A DNA stretch of 25,203 nt from UMGS902 sp045538895 (GCA_045538895.1 JAZQEH010000067.1:1-25203), one strand, 5' to 3'. Counted from the stretch's first letter, positions 15,235 to 23,858 are shown. Made by a program: numbers and translations. The notes: generated by a model not told the origin, from the sequence alone.

Positions 15235-18138
15235 TTATTTAAGATTGATTTTAAGCCATGAGGATGTGTCGCTGAGAAGTGTGCCATTAATTCTGTCATC
15301 AATGCCTGTAGCATAATCGGTGAAACCGGGGTTTACACGGATATGGTCACCGGTAAGACCGAGTGCTGCACGGTCAAAGCAAAGCTCATAAAATCTGCCG
15401 CCAGTCGAAGTTTTAGAAGTGCCGGTAACGCCTTCGGGAAGTGTAAACGCACCATAGCTGATTTCAGCCCTGATATAGCCGTCAGCGGTTGCCACCAGCA
15501 CATAGTTTGTATCGGCTGCATTATTGGAATTGTCAACACGGTCAATAGCTACGTAGATGTAATCGTCATCGTATGCAAAGCGGTAGGTTGCCTGAACAGC
15601 AGATGAAAGGCTACCTACGAAGAGTGCATCTGTGATGTTCTTCCACTCCTGCGGATTGCCGTCTGCAACCATGTTCTTTTCGGTTGCATCAATAGTATGA
15701 TTGAGTCTTACCTTACCGATAACGGTGGTATTATGAAGAAGCTGGTCTTCCTCCCCCGCATCGTTTGTTACGTATTCAAATTCACGTCCCTGATACTTTT
15801 TATAGCACATTGCAAGGATTGCGGTGTGCGAATCAACAGGTGCCGATGCACTCCAGAAGCCGCTATCCGTTTCGCTTGTCGCATAGAACGGGTTAAGCTC
15901 ATAAGCCTCTGCAATATCACTGCCGGTCTTGTTGAGCAGTCGGGCATACATCATATTGGAGCCGTCTTTTGCTGCATTGTACGTAACAAGAAGCTCGCCC
16001 GAATCAAAACGCATAAGCGTGGGGGCTGCACCCTTGAAGTTATCTTCATCCACATCGACAGGTCCTGCCTCGTCAATGCCGAGTTCATTCCACGTGCCGT
16101 CGCTATTTGAGCGTGCAAGGCTTATCATGTGATAATTGCGAGAGGTTGTTCTTGTTTCCGCCACAACCATCATTCTACCGTCGCAAAGTTCAACAACACC
16201 GGGCATCTGTCCGTGATAGAAATTAACCTTTTCACCACTGCTTACCGTAAACTTACCTGCGTTATACTGATAAATACGCTTACCTGCGTAAAGATTCGTA
16301 TCATCCTTGGTAACATTAGGTGTCCACGTCTTGCCGCCGTCACTTGAAGAAATCATTGCTACGCCGCTTGAACGCATATCCTCATGGAAGCCGTAAAGCT
16401 GAAGCATCGGTGCGGAGTGCGACCAATAAACCTCAATGTCGCCGTTTTTACGCTGGATTATCTCGGGCTCCCAGTTCTGTCCGTAATAGATAGAAACAGG
16501 CTCAGACCATGTAATTGTACTGCCGCTTACGGTACCTATTACCATTTCGATGGTACTAACACCTGCATACTCGGCTAAATTATATCCGTTGCGGGGACGG
16601 CGAGAATACACACACATTACGGTGCCGTTGTCAAGCACGCAATGGTCTGCGGTTGCCGCCAAGCGTTCTTCTGTGGTTCCTGCGAGCGGACCGTTTTCAT
16701 AAGTAAAATCATTTAATTTATTATTATCCGCAGAATAAAGCACCTTGGGCATTGTCCAGTCTTTACCGTCGGTACTTGTCGTATAGTAAATATGACGACC
16801 AAGCTGAGAATAGTTGAAGGTCATAAGATAAAGGCTGTCATTCACCTTTGTTATACGGGGGTAAAAAGCATTTTCATATCTGTAAACTCCGCTTCGGTCG
16901 CTGCCTGTTTTGCCATCGTCAGCTTCACCGTCAAGGGTAACAAGTGTGGTTCTGTCCAGCTCAACGTATGCGTTATCGTTGTCTGCACTTCCCTCTACCG
17001 AAGAAAGGTTCATCGCATTTATCTTTGTGAGAGTAGCCGAGAAACCGCCCGTGTACGCTTTGATAAGCGCTGCTGCAGCAGTTTTTGCTTCATCCGTAGC
17101 ATCGGGGCTATCCGCTACCGCTTTTGTAACATTGTAAAAGCTTTCGCTCTGTCCGTCTGCATAAACCGTATGCAAAGCACCGTTTGCATCGTAATAGGTT
17201 ATGTAAGGACGTGCCGCAATTTTATCAGCCATTTCAGAGGTGGTAACGCCGATTACTGTTGCGGAATATGTAATGCTCTCGCTGTCCTCGCTCAAGAAGT
17301 ATACGGCAGGAACGCAAACTCCGTTTGTAACTGCCTTTCCGTCAACCTTTGAGGCAATACCGTCAACCGCTACATCAATAGCAAGTGCGGTACCGAAGCC
17401 AACGCCGGTTTTCCACTCGTTGAAAGGAACAAAACCGCTGTTTTCACCAACGTTGTTAAGTACGTTAACCTTTTCAACTGCACAAATCAATGCTTTGTCT
17501 ATGTTCGAGGTGAAACGGATACCGTAAGGCTCTGTGCAAAACATGTCCGCACCTACCGATTTAAAGGTTGCATCTGCAAATGCACCGTAAACCGTGCCTG
17601 CAAAGTCATCGGTTGCGACTTGTTCAGTATCAAGAGCAGTTGCAGCCTCCTCGCTTGCAAACCAGCCAAGGAAAATGCCCTTGCCGCTTGCATTGAGTTT
17701 GGAAAGCGACTTATCTGCCGCCTTTTCTGCAGTTACGACAGTAACGCTTATGGTAGCATCTTCAAAATCAGCATCAGCCTCTTCCTTTATGTTGCCGTCA
17801 CCGTCAACAAGCACACCAAGGTCAGAGTTATTGCCGATAATATAGTTAACCAGAAGTATTGCATCAAGCGGATTAACTTCACCGTCACTATTAACGTCAA
17901 CACCGTCACGCAGAGTATTTTTATAATCGTCAACGCAATAGCGGAGTACGGCAATCGCATCAAGAAGGCCGATTTTTCCATCGCCGTTTGCATCTCCCGC
18001 TATATGCTCATTTGTCGGATAATCAACTTTTGACGTGCTTGAAAACGCCGTATAGTTTTCACCGACAAATGCGTATGTGCCAAGCGAAAGAGCCGCAAAA
18101 AGCATCATGCACAAAGTAATTGAGAGTATACGTTTCAT
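15235..18138 (-). CDS. Dockerin-bearing secreted sialidase-superfamily (BNR) protein
   Basis: A 967-residue protein, first of the four-gene operon. In order it has a signal peptide (1-23) and a two-repeat type I dockerin (about 46-108, ligands D49/N51/D53/D60 and D81/N83/D85/D92). An acidic linker (112-130) follows, then an InlB/Flg_new-like segment (GIFLGWFASEEAA, 154-166) and a clostridial surface domain with GIRFTSNID and ARPYITY (309-315). Next is a six-bladed propeller with FYPRI and Asp boxes STDGKDW and SSDGGKTW, and last a CBM9-like domain from DGNPQEWKN. Dockerins bind cohesins, so the protein should join a cellulosome-like complex. An N-terminal dockerin is less common than a C-terminal one. 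CGGAGG sits before the ATG. FYPRI may stand for the FRIP arginine of sialidases, but the substrate is unproven. Confidence 0.85.
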   Translation of the reverse strand: MKRILSITLCMMLFAALSLGTYAFVGENYTAFSSTSKVDYPTNEHIAGDANGDGKIGLLDAIAVLRYCVDDYKNTLRDGVDVNSDGEVNPLDAILLVNYIIGNNSDLGVLVDGDGNIKEEADADFEDATISVTVVTAEKAADKSLSKLNASGKGIFLGWFASEEAATALDTEQVATDDFAGTVYGAFADATFKSVGADMFCTEPYGIRFTSNIDKALICAVEKVNVLNNVGENSGFVPFNEWKTGVGFGTALAIDVAVDGIASKVDGKAVTNGVCVPAVYFLSEDSESITYSATVIGVTTSEMADKIAARPYITYYDANGALHTVYADGQSESFYNVTKAVADSPDATDEAKTAAAALIKAYTGGFSATLTKINAMNLSSVEGSADNDNAYVELDRTTLVTLDGEADDGKTGSDRSGVYRYENAFYPRITKVNDSLYLMTFNYSQLGRHIYYTTSTDGKDWTMPKVLYSADNNKLNDFTYENGPLAGTTEERLAATADHCVLDNGTVMCVYSRRPRNGYNLAEYAGVSTIEMVIGTVSGSTITWSEPVSIYYGQNWEPEIIQRKNGDIEVYWSHSAPMLQLYGFHEDMRSSGVAMISSSDGGKTWTPNVTKDDTNLYAGKRIYQYNAGKFTVSSGEKVNFYHGQMPGVVELCDGRMMVVAETRTTSRNYHMISLARSNSDGTWNELGIDEAGPVDVDEDNFKGAAPTLMRFDSGELLVTYNAAKDGSNMMYARLLNKTGSDIAEAYELNPFYATSETDSGFWSASAPVDSHTAILAMCYKKYQGREFEYVTNDAGEEDQLLHNTTVIGKVRLNHTIDATEKNMVADGNPQEWKNITDALFVGSLSSAVQATYRFAYDDDYIYVAIDRVDNSNNAADTNYVLVATADGYIRAEISYGAFTLPEGVTGTSKTSTGGRFYELCFDRAALGLTGDHIRVNPGFTDYATGIDDRINGTLLSDTSSWLKINLK

Positions 18139-18141
18139 AAA

Positions 18142-18178
18142 TCCTCCGATTTTTGAATTACATTTACATTACATTATA
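18142..18178 (-). promoter_or_regulatory. -10 box and ribosome-binding site of the four-gene operon
   Basis: On the minus strand TATAAT (18173-18178) lies 35 nt before the start codon, and GGAGGA (18142-18147) is the ribosome-binding site. No convincing -35 hexamer is seen at 16-18 nt, so an activator or another signal may be needed. Confidence 0.6.
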
Positions 18179-18244
18179 TCATAATTTTTTCTTCTTGTGG
18201 TGTAGAAAATATGGGTTAAAAACTGTGCAAATCAGCGAAAAAAC

Positions 18245-18279
18245 GTGAAAAAACGTCTTTCGGAGAACGTTTTTTGCAC
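18245..18279 (-). terminator. Second, back-up terminator hairpin
   Basis: AAAAAACGT (18248-18256) pairs with ACGTTTTTT (18267-18275), with inner CTT/GAG pairs and a bulged A. On the minus strand it ends in a T-tract. The left arm is part of a direct tandem repeat of GAAAAAACGT (18237-18246 and 18247-18256). It follows the main terminator in tandem. Confidence 0.6.
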
Positions 18280-18280
18280 A

Positions 18281-18331
18281 AAAAAAGCAACAAAATCGCC
18301 TAATATAATAATACGGCAATTTTGTTGCTTT
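18281..18331 (-). terminator. Intrinsic terminator of the D,D-carboxypeptidase gene
   Basis: A 13-bp perfect arm (18284-18296 with 18319-18331), core AAAGCAACAAAAT, plus a 3-bp GCC/GGC extension, closes a 14-nt loop and leads into T6 on the minus strand. It lies about 37 nt past the stop codon. Confidence 0.88.
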
Positions 18332-18367
18332 AACAATACAAATTTAAATGTAAATATCCTCTCACTT

Positions 18368-19489
18368 TTAGTCTGTTACGTACTCTTTATAAATCTGTAT
18401 GGCATCAAATACAGGTGCATATTTAGCATTTTCTCCGTCACGGGGAATTCCTCTGCCCGTTACAAGAATATAGCGTTCACCCTCCGGTGTTTCTGCACAT
18501 GTTGCAAGGCAATTAAGCGCCTCATTGGTAAAACCGGTTTTACCGGCAATAACCTCGCAAACTTCCGGTTCGTCGCCACGCATACGGCTGAAAAGTGTAC
18601 TTGTAAGCAGAAGTCCGTCCGGATGCTGCGGAGTGGGAGAAGTGGTGTACTGGTAGGTTGACATTATCTCGGCAAGCAGAGGAATATTCATCGCATACCG
18701 AAGTATAATAGCCATTTCGTGCGGAGTTGAATAGTGGTCCGGGTGATGCAAACCGCTCGCATTCATAAAATGCGTGTTTTTAAGTCCGAGCTCCTTTGCC
18801 TTTTCATTCATAAGAGAAGCAAAGTTTTCTTCGCTGCCTGCAATCGCAACCGCAACCGCAGTTGTTGCATCAGCACCCGACGGAAGTGCTATACCGTACA
18901 TTATATCAATAAACGGCACACTTTCACTTGAGAGGAAGCCTGCAACCGAAGCACCTGCCTGATATGCAGGATCGGTAATCGTGTAATCGAACGTGAAATG
19001 CTCATTCATATCCTCAATGTTCTCGTATGCCACAATAAGTGTCATCATCTTTGTCATTGAGGCGGGATACATTATGTCGTTGCCGTTTTTGTGCGCCACG
19101 ACCTCGTTGTTTTTAACGTCGAGCAGAATTGCATATTCACTTCTGATGTTTCCGAGATACGCCGTATCATCCGTATATAATGCGTATACGTCCGGTTCTT
19201 CAAGGGGTGCTATCGGCTCAACCGCAACGGCTGTGCCCGTCACGGCTTCGGTAGCCACTGCGGGTATCTCTGTACCTGTTGTATAGCCATGCTCCAAAAG
19301 CTCAAGCTCAATAGCATCGTTTCTGCTGCGGAGCGCACCGAGCAGGCAAAGCATTATCACAAGCGACACGCAAAGTATAGCCAAAAGTGCAACAAGAACT
19401 GTTTTGAATGGCAAAACACTTCCGTTTGCAAGCGGCGTTATATATGATTTTTCGGCAGTTGAATGCCCATTTGAATTCGGCTGCTGCAT
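18368..19489 (-). CDS. D-alanyl-D-alanine carboxypeptidase (S11, DacA-like)
   Basis: A 373-residue penicillin-binding protein of peptidase family S11, which trims the last D-alanine from peptidoglycan side chains. A cytoplasmic N-terminus (1-27) precedes one membrane anchor (about 28-52) and a Thr/Ala/Pro linker (70-98). The catalytic domain has the nucleophile motif S144-M-T-K147 and K317-T-G319. The middle SxN motif reads S204-G-A206, with alanine in place of the conserved asparagine. The domain ends soon after, without the C-terminal beta domain and amphipathic helix of PBP5; the N-terminal anchor replaces that helix. It has its own promoter (19526-19554) and tandem terminators, and is divergent from yajC. 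Confidence 0.88.
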   Translation of the reverse strand: MQQPNSNGHSTAEKSYITPLANGSVLPFKTVLVALLAILCVSLVIMLCLLGALRSRNDAIELELLEHGYTTGTEIPAVATEAVTGTAVAVEPIAPLEEPDVYALYTDDTAYLGNIRSEYAILLDVKNNEVVAHKNGNDIMYPASMTKMMTLIVAYENIEDMNEHFTFDYTITDPAYQAGASVAGFLSSESVPFIDIMYGIALPSGADATTAVAVAIAGSEENFASLMNEKAKELGLKNTHFMNASGLHHPDHYSTPHEMAIILRYAMNIPLLAEIMSTYQYTTSPTPQHPDGLLLTSTLFSRMRGDEPEVCEVIAGKTGFTNEALNCLATCAETPEGERYILVTGRGIPRDGENAKYAPVFDAIQIYKEYVTD

Positions 19490-19525
19490 TTAACATTTCC
19501 TTTCGGTAAAAAATACATCTTTATT

Positions 19526-19554
19526 ATTTTACCATATTAATCTCATTTTTTCAA
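19526..19554 (-). promoter_or_regulatory. Sigma-A promoter of the D,D-carboxypeptidase gene
   Basis: On the minus strand TTGAAA (19549-19554), a 17-nt spacer and TAAAAT (19526-19531). Confidence 0.75.
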
Positions 19555-19576
19555 TAGTTCTATACACTAAAAAGGC

Positions 19577-19605
19577 TTGCATTTGCAAAATTACTATAGT
19601 ATAAT
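19577..19605 (+). promoter_or_regulatory. Sigma-A promoter of yajC
   Basis: TTGCAT (19577-19582), a 17-nt spacer and TATAAT (19600-19605). The -35 box is part of the small inverted repeat TTGCATTTGCAA (19577-19588). Confidence 0.72.
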
Positions 19606-19637
19606 AATAGCGATAATTTTTAAACGGAGGCAAAAAA

Positions 19638-19979
19638 ATGTTCAATTTCCTTTTGTCGGCAGAAGGCGGCGCTCAGGGCGGCGGCTTTATGCCCCTTATT
19701 CTTCTTGTTGTAATGTTCGCAGTTATGTACTTCCTTATGATACGTCCCCAGAAGAAGCAGGAGCAGGAAGCACAGAAGATGCGTGACAATCTTGCAGTAG
19801 GTGATGAAATCACCACCATCGGCGGCATTATCGGTGAAATCGTTTCTATCAAAGAAGAAACCGTTACCATCGAAACCAGCAAAGCCGGCACCAAGATTCG
19901 TTTTCTCAAGAGTGCTATCCGCAGCGTAGACGTAAGCGCAGAGGACAAGAAAAAGGCAGCAGAAAGCGAAAACAAATAA
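19638..19979 (+). CDS. yajC: Preprotein translocase subunit YajC
   Basis: A 113-residue YajC protein (PF02699), an accessory subunit of the Sec translocon (SecDF-YajC) in the cytoplasmic membrane. A Gly-rich N-terminus is followed by one membrane helix (about 17-35) ending in the family hallmark MIRPQKKQ. The conserved block GDEITTIGGIIGEI and a C-terminal charged tail come next. GGAGG lies 7 nt before the ATG. In many bacteria yajC is next to tgt or secDF; here it stands alone with its own promoter and a shared terminator. It would serve the many secreted proteins encoded nearby, though that is a general role. Confidence 0.95.
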   Translation: MFNFLLSAEGGAQGGGFMPLILLVVMFAVMYFLMIRPQKKQEQEAQKMRDNLAVGDEITTIGGIIGEIVSIKEETVTIETSKAGTKIRFLKSAIRSVDVSAEDKKKAAESENK

Positions 19980-19988
19980 AATATCAAC

Positions 19989-20022
19989 AAAAAAATTCCA
20001 CCCTTTCGGGTGGAATTTTTTT
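19989..20022. terminator. Bidirectional intrinsic terminator
   Basis: A 15-bp perfect stem, core TTCCACCC/GGGTGGAA with A7/T7 ends and loop TTTC (20004-20007), separates converging yajC and the SGNH-dockerin gene. Confidence 0.93.
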
Positions 20023-20023
20023 G

Positions 20024-22747
20024 CTATTCAGCAAGTTTTTTAAGAGAACTTATCGCGTCGATAAGTCTGAATTTCGTGATGCCGTAGTAGTAGGGCGAAT
20101 AATAATCGGGAGATTTGGAATTGGAATAATCCGCGGGCGAGCCGTTTACGAGGTAGTTAAGCATAAGGAGTGTATCATTAATGTCAACGGTGCCGTCCTT
20201 ATTGATATCGCCGGTCTTTGCAACAGTTCTCTCAAGCCCCTCTGCAAAGTTTACGGTGACAGAACCTGTATTATTCGATGGCTTGTATTCCTTTGCCTCG
20301 TTGGGGCTACCAAGCCAGCTGAACTCACGGACAAGTGCGTTTTCGGGCCATGTTTCAAGATTCAACGTAATATTACCGGTGAGATAGTTCTGTCCGCAAG
20401 CACCGTTACGGATATTGTTTGCAATGGTAGCTCCCTTGCCAACGTTAATTGTCATATTGCCGCCGTAGGTACCGTAGATACCGGTTTCATAGTTGCCGTT
20501 ATAGATATAGTTGCCGCCGAGGAAGTATGCAAAATCGCCGCCGTTTACGTTGATTACGCAGTCCTCGTTTGAGCCGATGGACTCGCGGCTGTTGTACCAG
20601 CCGGAGGTCTTATCCTCACAGAAAGCAATCACGCCTGCCGCGAAGAGAGCCGCATTGCTTCTGAATGTTTCGGTAAAGGTTACATTATTATAGCCGCAAG
20701 CAAGGTGAATCGCACCGGTAGCAGTTGTGTAAATGCCGATGTTGTCAAACGTAACATCATTCTTGATGTGGAAATGTTTGCCGTTGATATAGATTGCGGC
20801 ATCATTGGTTTCACCCTTGAACGTAACATTCTTTGCGTTTACGGGTGTGGGGAAGCCCCAGTTTGTGTTGCCTACCTTGGTGTAGTCAATTCTGCCGATA
20901 ACGTGAATAGTGGAGTTGTCGCCCGCCTTTGCAAAAGCGATGGAAAGATTGCTTGTGGGGTTGGATGCGGTACATTCCATATTGTTTGTACCGTCAGCCT
21001 TAACGTAGATATGCGCCTGCTCAAAGCCGTCAACAGTGCAAACGCCGTTACGGATAGCATCGTAAATAGCCTTTGCATAAATGCCGTAGCCGCTTACGTG
21101 AGGATGGAGATTATCGCCGGAAAGGAGCTCGCCTGCAAGTGCCTCGTCAAGAGTGAGTGCATAAAGGTCGATGTAGGTAACGTCCTTACCTTCTTCCTTA
21201 AGTGCAGCAAGTGCCATATCCTGAAGACCGCGGATGTTTGCAACCGCAGGAACGTCGGTGCTTACACGGTAAATTGCACTTGTGCCGTATACCATATCGG
21301 TGGAATCAAGTGCTTCATAGCCTTCTACGAATGCCTTGTATTCCTCATAGAAACGATCCTGCATACCGTAGGTGTATGTGGTAGAAGCCGCATCATTTGT
21401 ACCAAGGCCGATGATTACAATATCAGGATCGGTTTCTTCCATAGAGAGTGTGTATGCAAGACCTGATTTATAACCAAGACCGCTGTATTCCATAACCTTT
21501 GTAGCACCGCAGCCGTAGTTTGCAACGATTACGTCTTCGTCAAACATAAGCTCATAAAGCTGTGCAGGATATGAGCCGATTTCAAAGTTTTCAACACCGT
21601 CAATAACAGCTCTTGAGCCCTGTGTAATCGAGTCACCGATACATGCGATTCTGGTAGGCTCGGTATAGGTCTGTGCCGCACCGTTTACGGTGTCAAAGCG
21701 GACAACCTCTACGTTCTTTGCGGTTGGGTATGTAAGAGATGCAACAGCAGAACCGTCGGTATAGCCCTTAACCTGAGTTGCATCAAAGATAATGCCGTTT
21801 GCAAGAGTTGCAGCCGCATCAACAGTAACGGTGTAGTTACCTCTTACAAGCTGCTGATATGCAGCAGTAATCTGTGTTGCACCTACCTCAAAGCCATTGA
21901 GTGTACCGCCGTTAATATCAATAAGGATATCACCGTCGATAGCATAGAACTCGCTGGACGAATTTGTATACTGTGAGCAGCCGCTTGTACGGGTAGAGGT
22001 CTGACCGATGTAGCCCTGTGCGTAAATGGGAGTATTGAACGTACCGCCGTTGATGGTAAGAGTTGCATCGTCAGCGAGAATGCTCATACCGGAAATTGAG
22101 AACGCCTTGTCAACCTTGAATGCGGTGTCTGCATCATAGCTTACGCCTGTGCCGAAGGTACCGCCGTTAACGGTGATAGTGATGGGAGCTGCGATTGAAC
22201 CGAGAAGCGAGGAGTAGCCAAGACGGTAGTTACCGCCCATGAAGTGGCGGAAGGTACCGCCGTTTACTATGATGTAATAGGGAAGCTCGCAGACGAGTGT
22301 CTGGTTCTGTACATAGTAAATCTCAGGAGTTGCAGTGGTTGCACCGTTAGTGCTTTCAAAATTATGATAACCGCCGTAGAAATCCAGAGTGCCTGTAACG
22401 GCAAAATTCTCTGTAAAGGTTACAGAGTTGAAGCCGCCGTAAATTATGCCGTTAGTCGCCGAAACGGGAACGTCAAGAGTAATTACGTTGTTGTTTGTGT
22501 TCTTCTCAAAAAGAAGAGTGCCGTTAAGAATAAGCTTTGCACCGTTTTCAGAGGTAATGGTGAGATTACCCGACTGCTCGGGGAGTGTAACGGTGCCGGT
22601 AACGGTTACATCCTCTGTAAGAGTTACTGTGCCGCCCTCACCGTTAAGTGCATTAACAGCACTTGCAAGGTCAGCCGCAAAAGCATTCACTGCCATAAAA
22701 GCGGCAAATACCAATGTAACCAAAATAACTGAAAGTTTCTTGTTCAT
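20024..22747 (-). CDS. Secreted SGNH hydrolase with beta-helix-like flanks and C-terminal dockerin
   Basis: A 907-residue secreted protein. The frame opens with a TTG at 22756, but that codon abuts the GGAAAGG site; the ATG at 22747 has 9-nt spacing and is preferred. A signal peptide (1-24) is followed by a repeat-rich region (about 25-355) with recurring VNGGTF/INGGTF turns and YGG motifs, as in right-handed beta-helices. The SGNH/GDSL esterase domain spans about 365-570: GDSIT with S373, GTND with N451, and DNLH with D545 and H548. A second beta-helix-like region (575-835) shares the VNGGDF and GGNY motifs. The C-terminal dockerin has one good calcium loop (D847/N849/D851/D858), while its second loop has degenerated to a Tyr/Pro-rich stretch. 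It is probably a polysaccharide deacetylase or acetyl esterase in a cohesin complex. Confidence 0.85.
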   Translation of the reverse strand: MNKKLSVILVTLVFAAFMAVNAFAADLASAVNALNGEGGTVTLTEDVTVTGTVTLPEQSGNLTITSENGAKLILNGTLLFEKNTNNNVITLDVPVSATNGIIYGGFNSVTFTENFAVTGTLDFYGGYHNFESTNGATTATPEIYYVQNQTLVCELPYYIIVNGGTFRHFMGGNYRLGYSSLLGSIAAPITITVNGGTFGTGVSYDADTAFKVDKAFSISGMSILADDATLTINGGTFNTPIYAQGYIGQTSTRTSGCSQYTNSSSEFYAIDGDILIDINGGTLNGFEVGATQITAAYQQLVRGNYTVTVDAAATLANGIIFDATQVKGYTDGSAVASLTYPTAKNVEVVRFDTVNGAAQTYTEPTRIACIGDSITQGSRAVIDGVENFEIGSYPAQLYELMFDEDVIVANYGCGATKVMEYSGLGYKSGLAYTLSMEETDPDIVIIGLGTNDAASTTYTYGMQDRFYEEYKAFVEGYEALDSTDMVYGTSAIYRVSTDVPAVANIRGLQDMALAALKEEGKDVTYIDLYALTLDEALAGELLSGDNLHPHVSGYGIYAKAIYDAIRNGVCTVDGFEQAHIYVKADGTNNMECTASNPTSNLSIAFAKAGDNSTIHVIGRIDYTKVGNTNWGFPTPVNAKNVTFKGETNDAAIYINGKHFHIKNDVTFDNIGIYTTATGAIHLACGYNNVTFTETFRSNAALFAAGVIAFCEDKTSGWYNSRESIGSNEDCVINVNGGDFAYFLGGNYIYNGNYETGIYGTYGGNMTINVGKGATIANNIRNGACGQNYLTGNITLNLETWPENALVREFSWLGSPNEAKEYKPSNNTGSVTVNFAEGLERTVAKTGDINKDGTVDINDTLLMLNYLVNGSPADYSNSKSPDYYSPYYYGITKFRLIDAISSLKKLAE

Positions 22748-22795
22748 TTTATACAACCTTTCCGGCTTTTTAAAGCCATTTTATTCCTATTTTAT

Positions 22796-22824
22796 ATAAT
22801 AGCACATCTTTGTAATTCTTTCAA
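22796..22824 (-). promoter_or_regulatory. Sigma-A promoter of the SGNH-dockerin gene
   Basis: On the minus strand TTGAAA (22819-22824), a 17-nt spacer and TATTAT (22796-22801). The leader also contains a small hairpin GGCTTT/AAAGCC (22764-22777) directly before the ribosome-binding site. No strong terminator separates it from the ATPase gene upstream, so read-through is possible. Confidence 0.75.
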
Positions 22825-22854
22825 TAGAAAAAACTATTCTATATGATTATCTTT

Positions 22855-23841
22855 TTACACTTTAAATATTTTTTCAATCAGTGCTTCCCCCTCTGAACTC
22901 ACACGGTCATAGTCAACAAAATCACGGTATATTTCTTCGATTCTATCATGTGTAAAAAGCGATTTTGAAAGCTCGTTTACCGCACGTTCAACCAATCTTT
23001 CACACTCGGCAAGCAAAAAGCGGACGTATGCAGGGATTTCGCCCTTACAGATCACATTGGGGACTTCGCCACCGTCAGTGACGGCAACGGCACCGCCGTC
23101 AAACAAAACCGCACGTGGGTACTCGGGTGCAACAAAGTCATAAAGCACCTCACACCGCTTTGAGCCAAGCAATTTCTCCGCCTCGTAAAGTATCGCCTCA
23201 CCGATAATCCCCGAAAAGAACATTGTGTTTTGAGGCAGAACGGTTTTACTGTAGTCAACCACACCGTCTGGAGTTGCACTCCTTGCAAAAAGCTCACGCC
23301 ATTCACCGTTTTCGGCAGTCTTCAGTATTGGCTGTAGCATTTTTCTTACCTTTTCGTAATTCACCCTTTCGGCAAGCGATGCCATCGCCTCTTTTTTCAA
23401 GGCACTTGCCGCACCAAGCATAGCATATGCCGCACGGTAATGCCTTTTATTATCCTTAAAAAGTTCTGTAAGCTCGCTCTCGTGCGTGGCAAACTCTTTT
23501 TGATTCTTGAAATGTCCAAGATCCAGAATCTCGTCATAGATACCCGGCAAAATCGGGTCTATACTGTGTGGTGCAGTTCCGTCAAGCAATACGACGCAAA
23601 GCTCTTCTATGCGAACAGCATCAAGACTTTGCGGGTCGGATGCGCAGTGAAATTCCTCAACCGTATACCCTTTTTTCTCTGCTTGCAGAAGCACCTTTCG
23701 CATAAGTGTGTTTTTCCCCACACCGGGACCGCCTTTGAGTACGTATGTATAATGCTTTTTCTCCCATGGCGGCACTATTCCGCCAAAACGTGAAAAAAAG
23801 CCCTTGCCGCTATTTGCTCCCGGAAAATATTTTTTACTCAT
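22855..23841 (-). CDS. P-loop ATPase of the PRK06851-like family
   Basis: A 328-residue cytoplasmic P-loop protein resembling the conserved Firmicutes family known as PRK06851, whose function is not established. The N-terminal lead (FFSRFGGIVPPW) comes before Walker A GGPGVGKNT (37-45), in which Asn44 occupies the usual Ser/Thr position. The family block FHCASDPQSLD (64-74) and the LLDGTAPHSIDP segment (85-96) follow. The C-terminal half is helical. Members I recall are somewhat longer, about 370 residues, so this one may be short at the C-terminus. AGGAG lies 6 nt before the ATG. It has its own promoter and is divergent from the gene at 23980. No partner is evident. Confidence 0.75.
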   Translation of the reverse strand: MSKKYFPGANSGKGFFSRFGGIVPPWEKKHYTYVLKGGPGVGKNTLMRKVLLQAEKKGYTVEEFHCASDPQSLDAVRIEELCVVLLDGTAPHSIDPILPGIYDEILDLGHFKNQKEFATHESELTELFKDNKRHYRAAYAMLGAASALKKEAMASLAERVNYEKVRKMLQPILKTAENGEWRELFARSATPDGVVDYSKTVLPQNTMFFSGIIGEAILYEAEKLLGSKRCEVLYDFVAPEYPRAVLFDGGAVAVTDGGEVPNVICKGEIPAYVRFLLAECERLVERAVNELSKSLFTHDRIEEIYRDFVDYDRVSSEGEALIEKIFKV

Positions 23842-23858
23842 ACAAATCTCCTTGCAAT

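Noticed and set aside
20705..21466. A 253-codon open frame on the plus strand
   Set aside because: It is antisense to the SGNH domain, whose catalytic motifs are intact. The frame has no ribosome-binding site and an unlikely composition.
20160..22700. Repeated VNGGTF codons as a possible DNA repeat array or CRISPR
   Set aside because: The repeats are protein-level motifs of uneven spacing in an intact reading frame, without conserved DNA repeats.
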